The notes beneath the pieces were generated by a model. That model saw only the letters and a list, made by a program, of their open reading frames with translations. It ran no database searches and was not told the DNA's origin. From assembly GCF_031326345.1 (NCBI RefSeq), contig NZ_CP133671.1, forward strand, positions 1,550,001 through 1,614,000: a stretch of DNA of 64,000 nt, read 5' to 3'. The position numbers and the translations under genes are program-made. The stretch is from Aureispira sp. CCB-E (lineage in GTDB: Bacteria; Bacteroidota; Bacteroidia; Chitinophagales; Saprospiraceae). Shown here in pieces: positions 24,834 through 34,216 of the stretch; position 1 is the first letter of the stretch, and each line of letters begins with the position of its first letter.

Positions 24834-24867
24834 TTATTTTACAATAGTTAGTTGAGTTGCTGCTAAT

Positions 24868-25551
24868 TTATAAAGCTGTATTGTTTAACTGTTTGAATAA
24901 GACAAAGGAATAGATAGCAGCAAAAATAAGAGGGATAACCATCAAGGCAACAACACTCATCAACGCCCAGTTATTAGGCAAAAAGAAAAGTAGAATAAAT
25001 CCAATAAGAGCTGCGCCAATCCATAAACGTCCTCCTAGTTGATGTGTTTTTTTCCATACTTCTTCATTTTCTAATGTCCAAGGAGTACGGATACCCATAA
25101 AGTGGTTTTGGCGAATGCTCCCCATGTAATTGCCAAACAATAGCATGAAAAATATAAAGCAGTACCCTAGAAGCCGCTCAATAGGTATTTCTGTGTTGCC
25201 AGAGCTTACTAGTAAAATAGCAAATACTAGTGCCGATAAAAACAATTGTAGTGTAAGTCGTAATCGATAGTATTTTTTGCCCATCTTTGTGATACTTGCT
25301 TCTTTTGCAGTAATTTTAGGCAAGAAAAGTAGGAGTAAGTAAATCGGTAGATTAATTAACAAAACAATCCAACCCAACGAAGATTTAGAACCATAACGAT
25401 CTATCTCTCCTTCAAAATTCCAGTGCATGGGAACTTGCTCTGGCAAATCGTTCCATATTATAAATAGATAGATAATAGGAGCTACTGTTATTAGTAATAA
25501 TAAAAGCTCTTTAGGTAAACTAGCGGGATGGTTGGATGGTGTATTTTTCAT
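24868..25551 (-). CDS. SdpI-family membrane protein
   Basis: The 227-residue protein has about six membrane helices. It carries the DUF1648 motif LPEQVPMHWNFEGEIDRYG (residues 32-50) and the SdpI segment GNYMGSIRQNHFMGIRTPWTL...KTHQLGGR. In Bacillus subtilis SdpI gives immunity to the SDP killing peptide and sequesters its repressor SdpR. Here the pair with the ArsR-type gene just upstream matches sdpRI, but no sdpABC toxin genes are in the window. Confidence 0.85.
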   Translation of the reverse strand: MKNTPSNHPASLPKELLLLLITVAPIIYLFIIWNDLPEQVPMHWNFEGEIDRYGSKSSLGWIVLLINLPIYLLLLFLPKITAKEASITKMGKKYYRLRLTLQLFLSALVFAILLVSSGNTEIPIERLLGYCFIFFMLLFGNYMGSIRQNHFMGIRTPWTLENEEVWKKTHQLGGRLWIGAALIGFILLFFLPNNWALMSVVALMVIPLIFAAIYSFVLFKQLNNTAL

Positions 25552-25623
25552 AATTTTAATAGGATTGGTGATATTACAGGCTAACTTTTAATCGTTGCTA
25601 AAATAATAAGTAGGGGAGGTCTG

Positions 25624-25884
25624 TTATTTGTTATCTTTAAACTGCATCAACCACTGAATGACCTCTTCAAAAACACTCATGTTTAAAGAGTAGGAAATAA
25701 ATTGACCTTGGCGAATTCCAATGACTAGGTCGGCTCTTTTTAGTAGATCTAAATGATGTGAAATACTAGGTTTGGAGATATTGAAGTGTGCTGCAATTTC
25801 TCCTGCTGTTAAATCTTTTTCTTTTAATAATTCTAGAATTTGGCGCCTAGTAGAGTCATTTAGAGCTTTAAAAAGGTTATTCAT
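25624..25884 (-). CDS. ArsR-family repressor (SdpR-like)
   Basis: The 86-residue winged-helix protein has the recognition region LTAGEIAAHFNISKPSISHHLDLLKRADLV (about 26-55). It lacks the metal-binding Cys box of classic ArsR. It precedes the sdpI-like gene on the same strand by about 70 bp, and a TTAGA/TCTAA inverted repeat sits 19-34 bp upstream of its start, indicating autoregulation. Confidence 0.87.
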   Translation of the reverse strand: MNNLFKALNDSTRRQILELLKEKDLTAGEIAAHFNISKPSISHHLDLLKRADLVIGIRQGQFISYSLNMSVFEEVIQWLMQFKDNK

Positions 25885-25902
25885 TGAATTTTGATTAGTT
25901 AT

Positions 25903-25918
25903 TTAGATAAATGTCTAA
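25903..25918. promoter_or_regulatory. Candidate SdpR operator 1
   Basis: TTAGATAAATGTCTAA has inverted half-sites TTAGA/TCTAA and lies directly upstream of the repressor start. A related palindrome is at 26013-26027. Confidence 0.6.
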
Positions 25919-26012
25919 TTGTTAAACGAGAAAAGTAGAAAAAAGTTTTGCTTAGATGCGTTATTTTAATCATCGCTTATAAGCTACATTGCTATTGTGT
26001 GGTTGAGAAATA

Positions 26013-26027
26013 GTCTAATAATTAGAC
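26013..26027. promoter_or_regulatory. Candidate SdpR operator 2 / palindrome
   Basis: GTCTAAT-A-ATTAGAC is a perfect palindrome that contains the same TCTAAT/ATTAGA half-sites. It overlaps the stop of the next gene upstream and lies about 130 bp from the sdpR start. Confidence 0.5.
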
Positions 26028-26530
26028 CAAATTAGTTCATCAAAGGAATTGAGCAAAGGAGAAGGCTTTTCGGTACTTTTTTGTAGAATAATCTCAAAAC
26101 CAAGCATTTCATCTTCTATTAAGTCTTGGTTAGGATTAAATAATTGCCGAACGTCAACATTATAAATACCGTTTTCTAACTTGACGTGTAATGCTGCTAA
26201 GTCAGAATCGGGTAGCGTTTCATCTTCAAATTGAGCTGCCAAAGTAATGGATTCGTAGTTAATGAGATATAGTTTAGAATTGCTGACTTTAATTTTTCCT
26301 CGAAATGTTTTGAATGCATGGTTTGCGGTTGCTTGATCGCAAATACGCACTGTCCATAGATTGGGAACACTAGTGCCCCAAAACAACAGGTGCCCTTTTT
26401 GAGATTCGCGAATAATACGCATCTCAACGTCTTCAAACTCCCAATCTTCATCAATAAAAGAATCGTATAAATCTGTATTGATAAGACCTAAAAAGCTGGC
26501 ATCGTCTGATATTTCAAAAAGTTGATTCAC
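26015..26530 (-). CDS. Conserved-looking hypothetical, acidic
   Basis: A 171-residue soluble acidic protein, predicted beta-rich, without signal peptide or recognised motif. It is followed 15 bp away by a 46-residue gene at 26546 on the same strand (upstream), so they form a short operon with dnaX further upstream. Confidence 0.6.
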   Translation of the reverse strand: MNQLFEISDDASFLGLINTDLYDSFIDEDWEFEDVEMRIIRESQKGHLLFWGTSVPNLWTVRICDQATANHAFKTFRGKIKVSNSKLYLINYESITLAAQFEDETLPDSDLAALHVKLENGIYNVDVRQLFNPNQDLIEDEMLGFEIILQKSTEKPSPLLNSFDELIWSNY

Positions 26531-26545
26531 TAGAAAAGCTAGAAA

Positions 26546-26686
26546 TTATTTGGCTTGCGCATTGGCTTGTTCGTGTATCTTGCCAATTAAATCATATACT
26601 TCATTGAAAGGAAGGTTACCCAATGCTTTTAGAATGATATTGACTTCATCAAAATTGAGTTCTAGTTTTATGTTCTTGTTATCCAT
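26546..26686 (-). CDS. 46-aa small helical protein
   Basis: The frame starts MDNKNIKLELNFDEVNIIL and ends ...EQANAQAK with TAA. The pattern (ELNFDEVNIILKALGNLPFNEV) resembles a small protein family that recurs in Bacteroidota genomes and phages. It lies between dnaX and the acidic hypothetical, all leftward. Confidence 0.65.
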   Translation of the reverse strand: MDNKNIKLELNFDEVNIILKALGNLPFNEVYDLIGKIHEQANAQAK

Positions 26687-26734
26687 GGCTACTTGAGTAT
26701 ATTAGGTTTTGCGACTAATTTGAAAATTTATGAA

Positions 26735-28561
26735 TTAACTGCTTTTAGGAGGCAAGAGTTGAAAACGTTTTTGAAAATCTTTTAAAACAGGATTCAATTT
26801 TAAAAAGTGCACATACTTATCTCGATCTGTTTGTGGGATCACTTTTTGAGGTTTTGGAGCTTCTATTTTTGTTGCGTCAATTTCTACTTCAAAACTCAAC
26901 TCCTTTTTTTGAAACGTTTGAATCAGCAATTGGCGAACAGGACGATCTCTAAAAATGGCATCTTTGGCTCGGTTTCCAGCCGTAAGCACTTTAATAGTTC
27001 CTAGTTCTGCATCTAAAATAGATAATTTTGCTGTTTTGAACAAAATCTGAGTGGATTGAGATTCAATTTTTGACCAATAACTTTCCCAGATTTTTTCCAA
27101 ATTTTCTTGTGTAAAAGGCATGGCAGCCTCTTGAGGTTTGTGGTATTCTTCTTTCACCTCGTTCAATACCTTCGACAAAAAATTGCTTCCTTTTTTTAAA
27201 GCCAATTTTTCTGCAAAATTATTGGATGTTGTTGATTTTGTCGCATCAACAGCAGGTTCATTATCTGATTTTAGTTCTGCTTTAGCCTCTTCTGTCTCTG
27301 TAGTCGTGGTATTTTTGAGAGAGGCAATGGGCGTTTCATTGACTTCTTGCTCAATAGGTTCTGGTTGATAATTAGGCACAACTTCTTGAACTGCTACCAT
27401 TTTACTATCGTCTAGTGTTTTTTTTTCAGAGGGAGTAGTTACCGTTTGAATGGCTCTAGGCTCCATCGCACGTTGAATGTAAGCCATTTTGATCAAAGTC
27501 ATTTCAACATGAAGACGATGATTACGAGACATTTTATAATTAACATCACAATCGTTTGCTAGGCTTAATGCGGATAGTATTAAAGCAGTAGGAGCTAGGT
27601 TGGCTTGTTGTTGATAACGCTCTTTTATATTGCCACTAACTTCTAATAGTTCTATTGTTCTAGGGTCTTTACAAACTAATAAATTACGCAAATGTTCTGA
27701 TAAACCATTAATAAAAATATCCCCATCAAAACCTTTTCTAGAAATTTGGTCAAAAAGCAATAGTAACTGACTGGCATCTTCTATCAATATGGCCTCTACG
27801 ACTTTAAAATAATAGTCATAGTCTAGGATATTGAGATTTTCGATAACATCTTGATAGACTATGTTGTTGCCCGAAAAGCTTACAATTCTATCAAAAATAG
27901 ATAAAGCATCTCTTAACGCTCCATCTGCTTTTTGCGCAATAACGTGTAGTGCCTCTTCTTCGGCTTCAATTCCTTCTTCTTTACAAATCTTTTGCAAGTG
28001 ATTGGTCATGTCAGCAACTTGAATTCGATTAAAATCAAAGATTTGGCATCGAGACAAAATGGTTGGTATAATTTTGTGTTTTTCAGTTGTTGCTAGGATG
28101 AAAATGGCATAAGAAGGGGGTTCTTCCAAAGTTTTCAAAAAAGCATTAAAAGCTTGTTGCGAAAGCATGTGCACCTCATCTATGATATAGATTTTATACC
28201 GACCACTTTGAGGGGCGAAACGAACTTGCTCAATAAGCGCACGAATATGCTCAACACTATTGTTAGAAGCGGCATCTAACTCAGAGATGTTTAGAGAGGC
28301 ATTTTGATTAAACGATTCGCAAGATTCGCAGGTATCGCAAGGTTCCATGTCGTTGGTAGGTGTTTGGCAATTGAGTACTTTTGCCAAAATACGAGCACAG
28401 GTCGTTTTTCCCACACCTCGAGGGCCACAAAACAAAAATGCCTGTGCCAGATGATTGCTCTGAATGGCATTCTTAAGTGTTTGTGAAACGTGTTGTTGTC
28501 CAACAACATTGTCAAAACGAATGGGTCTATATTTTCTTGCGGATACTACGAAATTACTCAT
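26735..28561 (-). CDS. dnaX: DNA polymerase III subunits gamma/tau
   Basis: The 608-residue clamp-loader ATPase has Walker A GPRGVGKT (about 46-53), a zinc knuckle CQTPTNDMEPCDTCESC, Walker B IIDEVHM, the arginine finger SRC motif and domain III. The Lys/Glu/Thr-rich linker and C-terminal tau-like region (about 370-608) would bind the polymerase. The length fits Bacteroidota DnaX. It is expected to load the beta clamp at the replication fork. Confidence 0.96.
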   Translation of the reverse strand: MSNFVVSARKYRPIRFDNVVGQQHVSQTLKNAIQSNHLAQAFLFCGPRGVGKTTCARILAKVLNCQTPTNDMEPCDTCESCESFNQNASLNISELDAASNNSVEHIRALIEQVRFAPQSGRYKIYIIDEVHMLSQQAFNAFLKTLEEPPSYAIFILATTEKHKIIPTILSRCQIFDFNRIQVADMTNHLQKICKEEGIEAEEEALHVIAQKADGALRDALSIFDRIVSFSGNNIVYQDVIENLNILDYDYYFKVVEAILIEDASQLLLLFDQISRKGFDGDIFINGLSEHLRNLLVCKDPRTIELLEVSGNIKERYQQQANLAPTALILSALSLANDCDVNYKMSRNHRLHVEMTLIKMAYIQRAMEPRAIQTVTTPSEKKTLDDSKMVAVQEVVPNYQPEPIEQEVNETPIASLKNTTTTETEEAKAELKSDNEPAVDATKSTTSNNFAEKLALKKGSNFLSKVLNEVKEEYHKPQEAAMPFTQENLEKIWESYWSKIESQSTQILFKTAKLSILDAELGTIKVLTAGNRAKDAIFRDRPVRQLLIQTFQKKELSFEVEIDATKIEAPKPQKVIPQTDRDKYVHFLKLNPVLKDFQKRFQLLPPKSS

Positions 28562-28824
28562 GCTACAAATATACTAATCTGATTGATGAGTTCCAAGTTT
28601 TGAATTGAATTAGCCGAAGGTATTTAAAGATCTTGAACTTAGAAAGCTGTTATAATAGTAGTTTAAGTGATAATTTTTTTTGATTAGCAGATTGCTATAA
28701 TATGGATTTCGTTTCTTTTCTTGTATCTTCCCTCTTTGTTTTGTATAATCCATTATTACACTAGACACCCCAATCTTGTAGCATTTACTCCATTTATCAG
28801 GTGTGTTCATATAAATCCAGATAC

Positions 28825-29379
28825 ATGAAACAATCTTTCTATTTCACTTGCTTCTTATACATAGGTGTTTTTTTGTTGCTAACTGCTTGTGAGAACTCCT
28901 CGTCTTCTGATAAGGGAACAACAACGACAGCAACCTTGTCTGACGATACGATAGAGACGATTCAAACGCCAACACTTCCTCCCGTTATGGATACGGTGAG
29001 TACCGATACCATATCGTTAGATACGATTAAGAAGGTACGAAAAATGGTGCGCCCAACGAGAGAGCCTGCTAAAATTAAATTCGAAACGACTTCTTATACC
29101 TATGACACCATTCAACAAGGCGAAATAGTTGAATATAGCTTCAAGTTTAAAAATGTAGGAGAACGTCCGCTGGCTATTAAGGATGTAAAAGGCTCTTGCG
29201 GTTGCACGATAGGAAGCTATCCTTTTTTGGATATAGCACCCCAAGAAGAAAGTACTATTAAAGCACGTTTTGACAGTAAAGGAAAAAAAGGTCCTCAGTT
29301 TACAACCATCACAGTTTATAGCAATGCCAACCCTCAAGGAGATGTGTTGTCGTTAAAAGGGGTTGTTTTGGAGGAGTAA
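28825..29379 (+). CDS. DUF1573-domain lipoprotein
   Basis: The start chosen is ATG 28825, giving a signal peptide with lipobox LLTAC. An upstream GTG would add 8 residues without sense. A Thr/Ser-rich linker is followed by the DUF1573 Ig-like domain (VEYSFKFKNVGERPLAIKDVKGSCGCT, then KARFDSKGKKG). Such proteins are common exported Bacteroidota lipoproteins of unknown function. Confidence 0.88.
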   Translation: MKQSFYFTCFLYIGVFLLLTACENSSSSDKGTTTTATLSDDTIETIQTPTLPPVMDTVSTDTISLDTIKKVRKMVRPTREPAKIKFETTSYTYDTIQQGEIVEYSFKFKNVGERPLAIKDVKGSCGCTIGSYPFLDIAPQEESTIKARFDSKGKKGPQFTTITVYSNANPQGDVLSLKGVVLEE

Positions 29380-29484
29380 TTCTTTTAGGGGGCAATACCT
29401 ATGAATTAGTAGTTAGCTATGCTGCTACTGCGTGGTTTTTACGAAGTGATGACTGATACATCCTAATCATTTGAAGTTTGCTAG

Positions 29485-29492
29485 TATATTTG
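29485..29492 (+). promoter_or_regulatory. Candidate -7 box
   Basis: TATATTTG fits the TAnnTTTG consensus, 76 bp before the ATG at 29568. A -33 element at normal spacing is not obvious. Confidence 0.45.
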
Positions 29493-29567
29493 TAACTTGT
29501 TGTTAGTCATAGAAAAATGATGCTATAGGGTTAACTCTTTTATAAGATTTTATAAAACTTTCAAACT

Positions 29568-30254
29568 ATGAAAATAACAACTTTACTAACTGGATTAATT
29601 GCTTTCTTTTTGGTTGCCTCATGTGGCAAAGCAACTCCCGAAACGGAGACCAAACGATGGGAGGCATCCCAAGAAACAATCAACACCTTGAGTGCTAAGT
29701 ATCCAGGGTTTAAACCTGCCTTAAAAGAAGCCTTGGAGGCTGCTAAACTAAAATGGGAAGCGGCTACTCAAATTAGTAGCGAAGAAAAACAAATAGAAGC
29801 AATGAGAATCGCTAATAAAACAGCTCGACCTCTATTTGTTGTAGAATTGAATAAGATGCCAGAGAAAATGGAAGCTTTAAAGGATCTTGTAACGGAGGCA
29901 ACACAGGCTGGTGGAGTCGATCAAGCAGATAGTCAAGCTTTGGCAACGGCTTGTAGAGAAGCTGATTTTTCTTTGGGCAAAGCAGAGAAAATCCTCAAAA
30001 ATGGTACGGCTGCTACTGTTGAAGCTGCCAATGCTATTGTAAGTGGTGCGTCTAAAGAATTAGAATCAGCTACTAAGCGTGTCAAAAAAGTGATGGCAAC
30101 GGTCAAAGAGAAGCAATCAGAGGCAGAGGCGACAGCAGATTCTATTTTGACACAAGAAACGACGGAAAAGGCTATAAAATGTGCTTATTGTGGGAGTATG
30201 AATGCGCATGATGCGCTAAAATGTAGTAGTTGTGGAGCCCCCGTGGAAAAATAA
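29568..30254 (+). CDS. Coiled-coil lipoprotein with C-terminal zinc ribbon
   Basis: The 228-residue protein has signal peptide lipobox LVASC (Cys 19). A long Ala/Glu/Lys helical body follows, then a terminal zinc ribbon CAYCGSMNAHDALKCSSCG. A zinc ribbon on an exported lipoprotein is unusual, since these are normally cytosolic. No function is assigned. Confidence 0.72.
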   Translation: MKITTLLTGLIAFFLVASCGKATPETETKRWEASQETINTLSAKYPGFKPALKEALEAAKLKWEAATQISSEEKQIEAMRIANKTARPLFVVELNKMPEKMEALKDLVTEATQAGGVDQADSQALATACREADFSLGKAEKILKNGTAATVEAANAIVSGASKELESATKRVKKVMATVKEKQSEAEATADSILTQETTEKAIKCAYCGSMNAHDALKCSSCGAPVEK

Positions 30255-30324
30255 TTGTTCCTCAAAAAAATTTAGGTTTGTTTAGGATAATAGAATTTGT
30301 TTCTATTATCCTATTTTTACATTC

Positions 30325-31254
30325 GTGAAAAAGACAAATACACATATCGTCAAAGAGAAAGCGTATGAATTGGGATTTTCTTTTGTTGGAGTATCCAAAG
30401 CTAGAGAATTAACCCAAGAAGCAAAGCGGTTGGAGCAATGGCTGAATCAAGGAATGCATGGGAAAATGCATTATATGGCGAACCATTTCGAAAAAAGAAT
30501 AGACCCCCGAAAATTGGTAGAGGGAGCCAAAACGGTTGTTACTTTATTGTACAACTATCATCAAACCGAAACACAAACAGATCCGACTGCCCCAAAAATC
30601 TCACAATATGCTTATGGCAAAGATTATCATAAGATTATTAAACAAAAATTGCGTCATCTAATGGAATATATCCACGAAGAAATTGGCGCTGTAGAAGGGC
30701 GTTGTTTTGTGGATTCGGCTCCTGTTTTGGAACGAGATTGGGCAAAACATAGCGGTGCTGGTTGGGTTGGCAAAAATACGTTGTTGATCACAAAAGGGCA
30801 AGGCTCTTATTTTTTCTTGGCGGAGTTAATTATTGATTTAGAATTAGAAGAAGATGGGCCTATCAAAGATTATTGTGGTCGTTGTACACGTTGTATTGAT
30901 GCTTGCCCCACAGATGCCATTCATCCCGATGGGTATTGGGTAGATGGTAGCAAGTGCATCTCTTATTTTACCATTGAGCTAAAGGAAGAATTGCCTGTTG
31001 ATATGCGTGGCAAATTTGATAATTGGATGTTTGGTTGTGATGTTTGTCAACAAGTTTGCCCTTGGAATCGATTTGCCCAACAACATACAGAGCCTGCTTT
31101 TGAACCACATCCCGATTTGTTGTCCATGACCAAACAAGATTGGGAAGAAATTACAGAGGATGTTTTTCGAAAGGTATTTCAAAAGTCAGCGGTCAAACGA
31201 ACCAAGTTTTCGGGGTTGGTACGAAATATTAATTTCTTGAAGGACGAAGAGTAA
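30325..31254 (+). CDS. queG: Epoxyqueuosine reductase
   Basis: The 309-residue protein (GTG start) has the QueG cobalamin-binding N-terminal domain, an active-site region [24 protein letters not shown], and two 4Fe-4S clusters ([13 protein letters not shown] and [11 protein letters not shown]). It catalyses the last step of queuosine synthesis, reducing epoxyqueuosine in tRNAs with GUN anticodons. The array's His(GTG), Asn(GTT), Asp(GTC) and Tyr(GTA) tRNAs are potential substrates. It lacks the C-terminal HEAT-repeat extension of longer forms. Confidence 0.95.
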   Translation: MKKTNTHIVKEKAYELGFSFVGVSKARELTQEAKRLEQWLNQGMHGKMHYMANHFEKRIDPRKLVEGAKTVVTLLYNYHQTETQTDPTAPKISQYAYGKDYHKIIKQKLRHLMEYIHEEIGAVEGRCFVDSAPVLERDWAKHSGAGWVGKNTLLITKGQGSYFFLAELIIDLELEEDGPIKDYCGRCTRCIDACPTDAIHPDGYWVDGSKCISYFTIELKEELPVDMRGKFDNWMFGCDVCQQVCPWNRFAQQHTEPAFEPHPDLLSMTKQDWEEITEDVFRKVFQKSAVKRTKFSGLVRNINFLKDEE

Positions 31255-31262
31255 ACTCTTGC

Positions 31263-31730
31263 TTATTTTTGTGCTTTTTCTCGAATCAAAGGCAACAAAC
31301 AGGCAATTATTTCTTGTTCTGATACAGTTGTTTTTTCTGTATAAATCAAAATATCAACAAACGCATTATTGTCTCTAAATTCGATGCGTACATCAGGAAA
31401 GGGAATTTTTTCTTGAACCAGAATGCTTAGGTCTGGAAAGTTATCACAATTATCCACTTTGACCAGTCGTTGGGCATCAGCTGCTTCTTTGGTAATAATA
31501 TAGTTGGCTTGACGTTTAAATGGCGTGATACCTACCGAAAAATCTTCAAAGGGAATGTCTCTGGCTAAGACAACTTTGATATCGGGAAAAGTTACTTTAT
31601 TGGCTATTCGAACAGTCATGGTGGCGTCTGGAATATCGTCATCGACAAAAACAAAGTTTTGTGCTTGTATGGCTGATGTACTAAGAATGCAAAAAAGCAG
31701 GGCTGTAAATAAGTGAAAGGTTGTTGACAT
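31263..31730 (-). CDS. Exported repetitive beta-strand protein
   Basis: The 155-residue protein has a signal peptide (to about residue 24, AIQAQ). Repeated strands of the type PFxDxxVxxxxxxPFxDxxI follow (FPDIKVVLARDIPFEDFSV, then FPDLSILVQEKIPFPDVRI). It resembles small DUF6150-type exported proteins, but I am not certain of the family. It is convergent with queG, 8 bp from its stop. Confidence 0.6.
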   Translation of the reverse strand: MSTTFHLFTALLFCILSTSAIQAQNFVFVDDDIPDATMTVRIANKVTFPDIKVVLARDIPFEDFSVGITPFKRQANYIITKEAADAQRLVKVDNCDNFPDLSILVQEKIPFPDVRIEFRDNNAFVDILIYTEKTTVSEQEIIACLLPLIREKAQK

Positions 31731-32167
31731 AAAAATAAATGATCTAATTTGTTATTTTCTGTACTTCAAATATCTATCCAAAATTGGAAAAAAAGAGACC
31801 ATTTCTGTTGGTCTTTGTAATTTAACGTATTTTTGTAACAATAATACTCCGTTGATTTTTTAGTTTTTCTACGAACCCGCAGACTCACGAAGTAAAAATA
31901 TAAAAAAGCATCTTGCATTAGTTCGATTATCAGTCTTTTAGTCTAGAGGTTGACGAAAGTGCATCTTACTAATAATCAACTGCGAAGCACTCATGCAATA
32001 CCACGAAGTAGCAGCGCAGCTAAACTAATACGATTTTTCAACGGAGTAATGTAACAAAGTACCTGTTCTTAATTATGATGATAGCTCTGTTGAATAATAG
32101 AGCCTTGGTAGATTACCTTGCGCATAACAAGATGACCAATTTCACAACAATTATAAAATACACAATT
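31731..32167. repeat. Gap with dispersed repeat copy 1 (31846-32047)
   Basis: The sequence from 31846 to 32047 begins ACTCCGTTGATTTTT and ends TTTTTCAACGGAGT, inverted ends of 10 bp. Its interior shares ATAAAAAAGCA, TTAGTTYGAT-ATCA, ATCAACTGCG-AGCACTCA and CACGAAGTA with the repeat at 33279. No ORF is supported here apart from the lipoprotein start downstream. Confidence 0.65.
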
Positions 32168-32920
32168 ATGAAAGCAATTAGAATTATAAGTACATTTCTG
32201 TTCCTAGTTTATTTGGGAGCGTGTACGCCAACAAATACAACTGATGATGCTTCAAATGACACAGCGGCAACAACTAACTTAGAAACGGAAACAGTTAAGG
32301 TGGAGTTGATTGATACGATTGAATATAACGAGGATGGCAAACTTAAAATGATGTATCAAATAGACAAACATACAGGAGCAAAGTATGGTAGTTATAAAGA
32401 ATACGATGTTGCTACTTCTACATTGTTAGCAGAACGTAACTACAAAAATAATAAATTAGAAGGAGTAGAGAAGATTTACTTTCCTAGTGGTCAAATAGAT
32501 GGAGAACTAAACTACAAGGATGGTATCCATGATGGTACGTTTAAGTATTATTATGAGGATGGAACATTAAAACAACAAGGGAATTATGTACAAGGAAATA
32601 TTGAAGGAATTTTAAATTCCTATTATCCAACAGGAGCGTTAAAAGAAGAAGTGACGCACGTGGATGGTTTAACACAGGGTATTTTTAAGGAATACAACGA
32701 AAATGGAACCATAAAAACAGAAGGAGAATACACTAGCAAAAGCGGTCAAGAAAACCTAGAAACAGGTTTACTGAAAATATACGATGAGAATGGAGTGCTA
32801 GAAAGAAAAATGATTTGCAAAGAGGGGCAATGTTGTACCATTTGGACGATAGAGGATGGTGATCTAGAACCAACTACTAAGTTGTGTAAGGCTATTCTCA
32901 AAAGTCAATCGGCTTCCTAA
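32168..32920 (+). CDS. MORN/YwqK-type repeat lipoprotein, copy 1
   Basis: The start chosen is ATG 32168, giving a lipoprotein signal (LGAC). The upstream extension to 32075 has no signal logic. The body consists of short G-x-x-x-Y repeats (KYGSYKEYD, IHDGTFKYYYEDG, TQGIFKEYNENG) like YwqK/MORN proteins. The end CKEGQCCTIW is shared with the paralogue at 33518. It is probably surface or periplasmic. A toxin-antitoxin role suggested by YwqK naming is not supported here. Confidence 0.78.
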   Translation: MKAIRIISTFLFLVYLGACTPTNTTDDASNDTAATTNLETETVKVELIDTIEYNEDGKLKMMYQIDKHTGAKYGSYKEYDVATSTLLAERNYKNNKLEGVEKIYFPSGQIDGELNYKDGIHDGTFKYYYEDGTLKQQGNYVQGNIEGILNSYYPTGALKEEVTHVDGLTQGIFKEYNENGTIKTEGEYTSKSGQENLETGLLKIYDENGVLERKMICKEGQCCTIWTIEDGDLEPTTKLCKAILKSQSAS

Positions 32921-33517
32921 GCTATTGAGGTAACATAGGACACTAGCATAGGAGTTGGAGATTGGGAGAATATAGTCCTCATCTCCAATTTTTTTTAGAT
33001 TAACTCAAAAAATGTGCGTCTAACTAATTTTTCAGATAAAGACTTACTTTGGTACAACCAAGGTGGAAAATCTTGTATTATAAAGAATAAAAGTGCTCCA
33101 TTCTTGAGCCTAATCACGTAGTTTTTAGTCAAAAAATCCATTTTTTAGTTGGAGTTATTTAATTTTAACCGTCCCTTTTAGTTGATAATGCGATGGTTAG
33201 ATTTATTCACCCCTTATTATTGATTAAAAAATGAACCTCTTTGGCAATAAGTATTGTTATCCTGTTGTTAAGGGTAGTAGTTCGTTGATTTTTTACTTTT
33301 TTACCAAAAAGATAAAAAAGCACATTTATATTAGTTTGATAATCAAGTTTTTAACACAAAATGCAGTAAAACTGTAACTTGTTGATTATCAACTGCGCAG
33401 CACTCACGAAGTAAAATAATAAAGTTTTTCAACGAACTATTGTAAGGGGATAAATCCAAATTTAAGACCACCAGACTACTTTTTGATAGAAAGGTAGAAG
33501 GTATTAGACGAATTATT
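32921..33517. repeat. Gap with dispersed repeat copy 2 (33279-33440)
   Basis: Copy 2 begins AGTTCGTTGATTTTTT and ends TTTTTCAACGAACT. Its ends differ from copy 1 by paired changes that keep the inverted match. The interior shares the motifs listed for copy 1. The rest of the gap (32921-33278) shows no ORF. Confidence 0.65.
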
Positions 33518-34216
33518 ATGAGACAATTAATGAAAATCCTCTTGGGGGGTGTGCTAGCATGTAGCTTGTATTCTTGCCAAACAAAAGTAGTGACAGTACG
33601 GTATGAAGGGCGTGTTGTAGAGCGGTATCAGGTGTTGACGAAATCAAATGTGCGACATGGTTATTATAAAGTTTATCATGAGAATGGTAATATAGCTTTG
33701 GAGCATACCTACGATCATGGCTCGCTAAATGGTGCGGAAAAAATTTACCATGAAGATGGTTCTTTGTCAGGAAACTTATTGCTTGAAAATGGAAGCTATG
33801 AAGGTCCTTTTATTTACTATCACCCTGAAGGTACTGTCAAGCAGAAAGGGTATTATGAAAAAGATGCGCTGTATGGAGAGTTGTGTTCTTATTATGTAGA
33901 TGGGACGTTAAAGGAGTGTGTAACGATGAAAGATAACATGGAGCAAGGACCATTTAGAGAGTATGCTCCCAATGGGGTTTTGACTCGAAGAGGAAGTTAT
34001 ACATCTATTCTAGGAGATGAAGAAGGTTTAGAAGAAGGCGTGCTTTATGAGTACGATTCAGAAACAAGAAAATTGCTGGCCAAAAAGCGTTGTAAAGAAG
34101 GCTTTTGCTGTACTATTTGGGAGCGTGGGAAAGGCTACTTGAGACCAAGCACAAGCATTTGCGATGAAATAATGAATGGAACAGATGAAAAATCTAGTGT
34201 GTTAGGCAGCGAATAA
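33518..34216 (+). CDS. MORN/YwqK-type repeat lipoprotein, copy 2
   Basis: The 232-residue protein has a lipobox YSC after a 20-residue signal. It has repeats like those of copy 1 (GYYKVYHENG, GPFIYYHPEG, GPFREYAPNG) and the same CKEGFCCTIW end. It arose by duplication of the 32168 gene together with part of the upstream region. Function is unknown. Confidence 0.78.
   Translation: MRQLMKILLGGVLACSLYSCQTKVVTVRYEGRVVERYQVLTKSNVRHGYYKVYHENGNIALEHTYDHGSLNGAEKIYHEDGSLSGNLLLENGSYEGPFIYYHPEGTVKQKGYYEKDALYGELCSYYVDGTLKECVTMKDNMEQGPFREYAPNGVLTRRGSYTSILGDEEGLEEGVLYEYDSETRKLLAKKRCKEGFCCTIWERGKGYLRPSTSICDEIMNGTDEKSSVLGSE

Noticed and set aside
31881-32040. Insertion sequence with a transposase
   Set aside because: The repeat has inverted ends but no ORF or target-site duplication that I can show.
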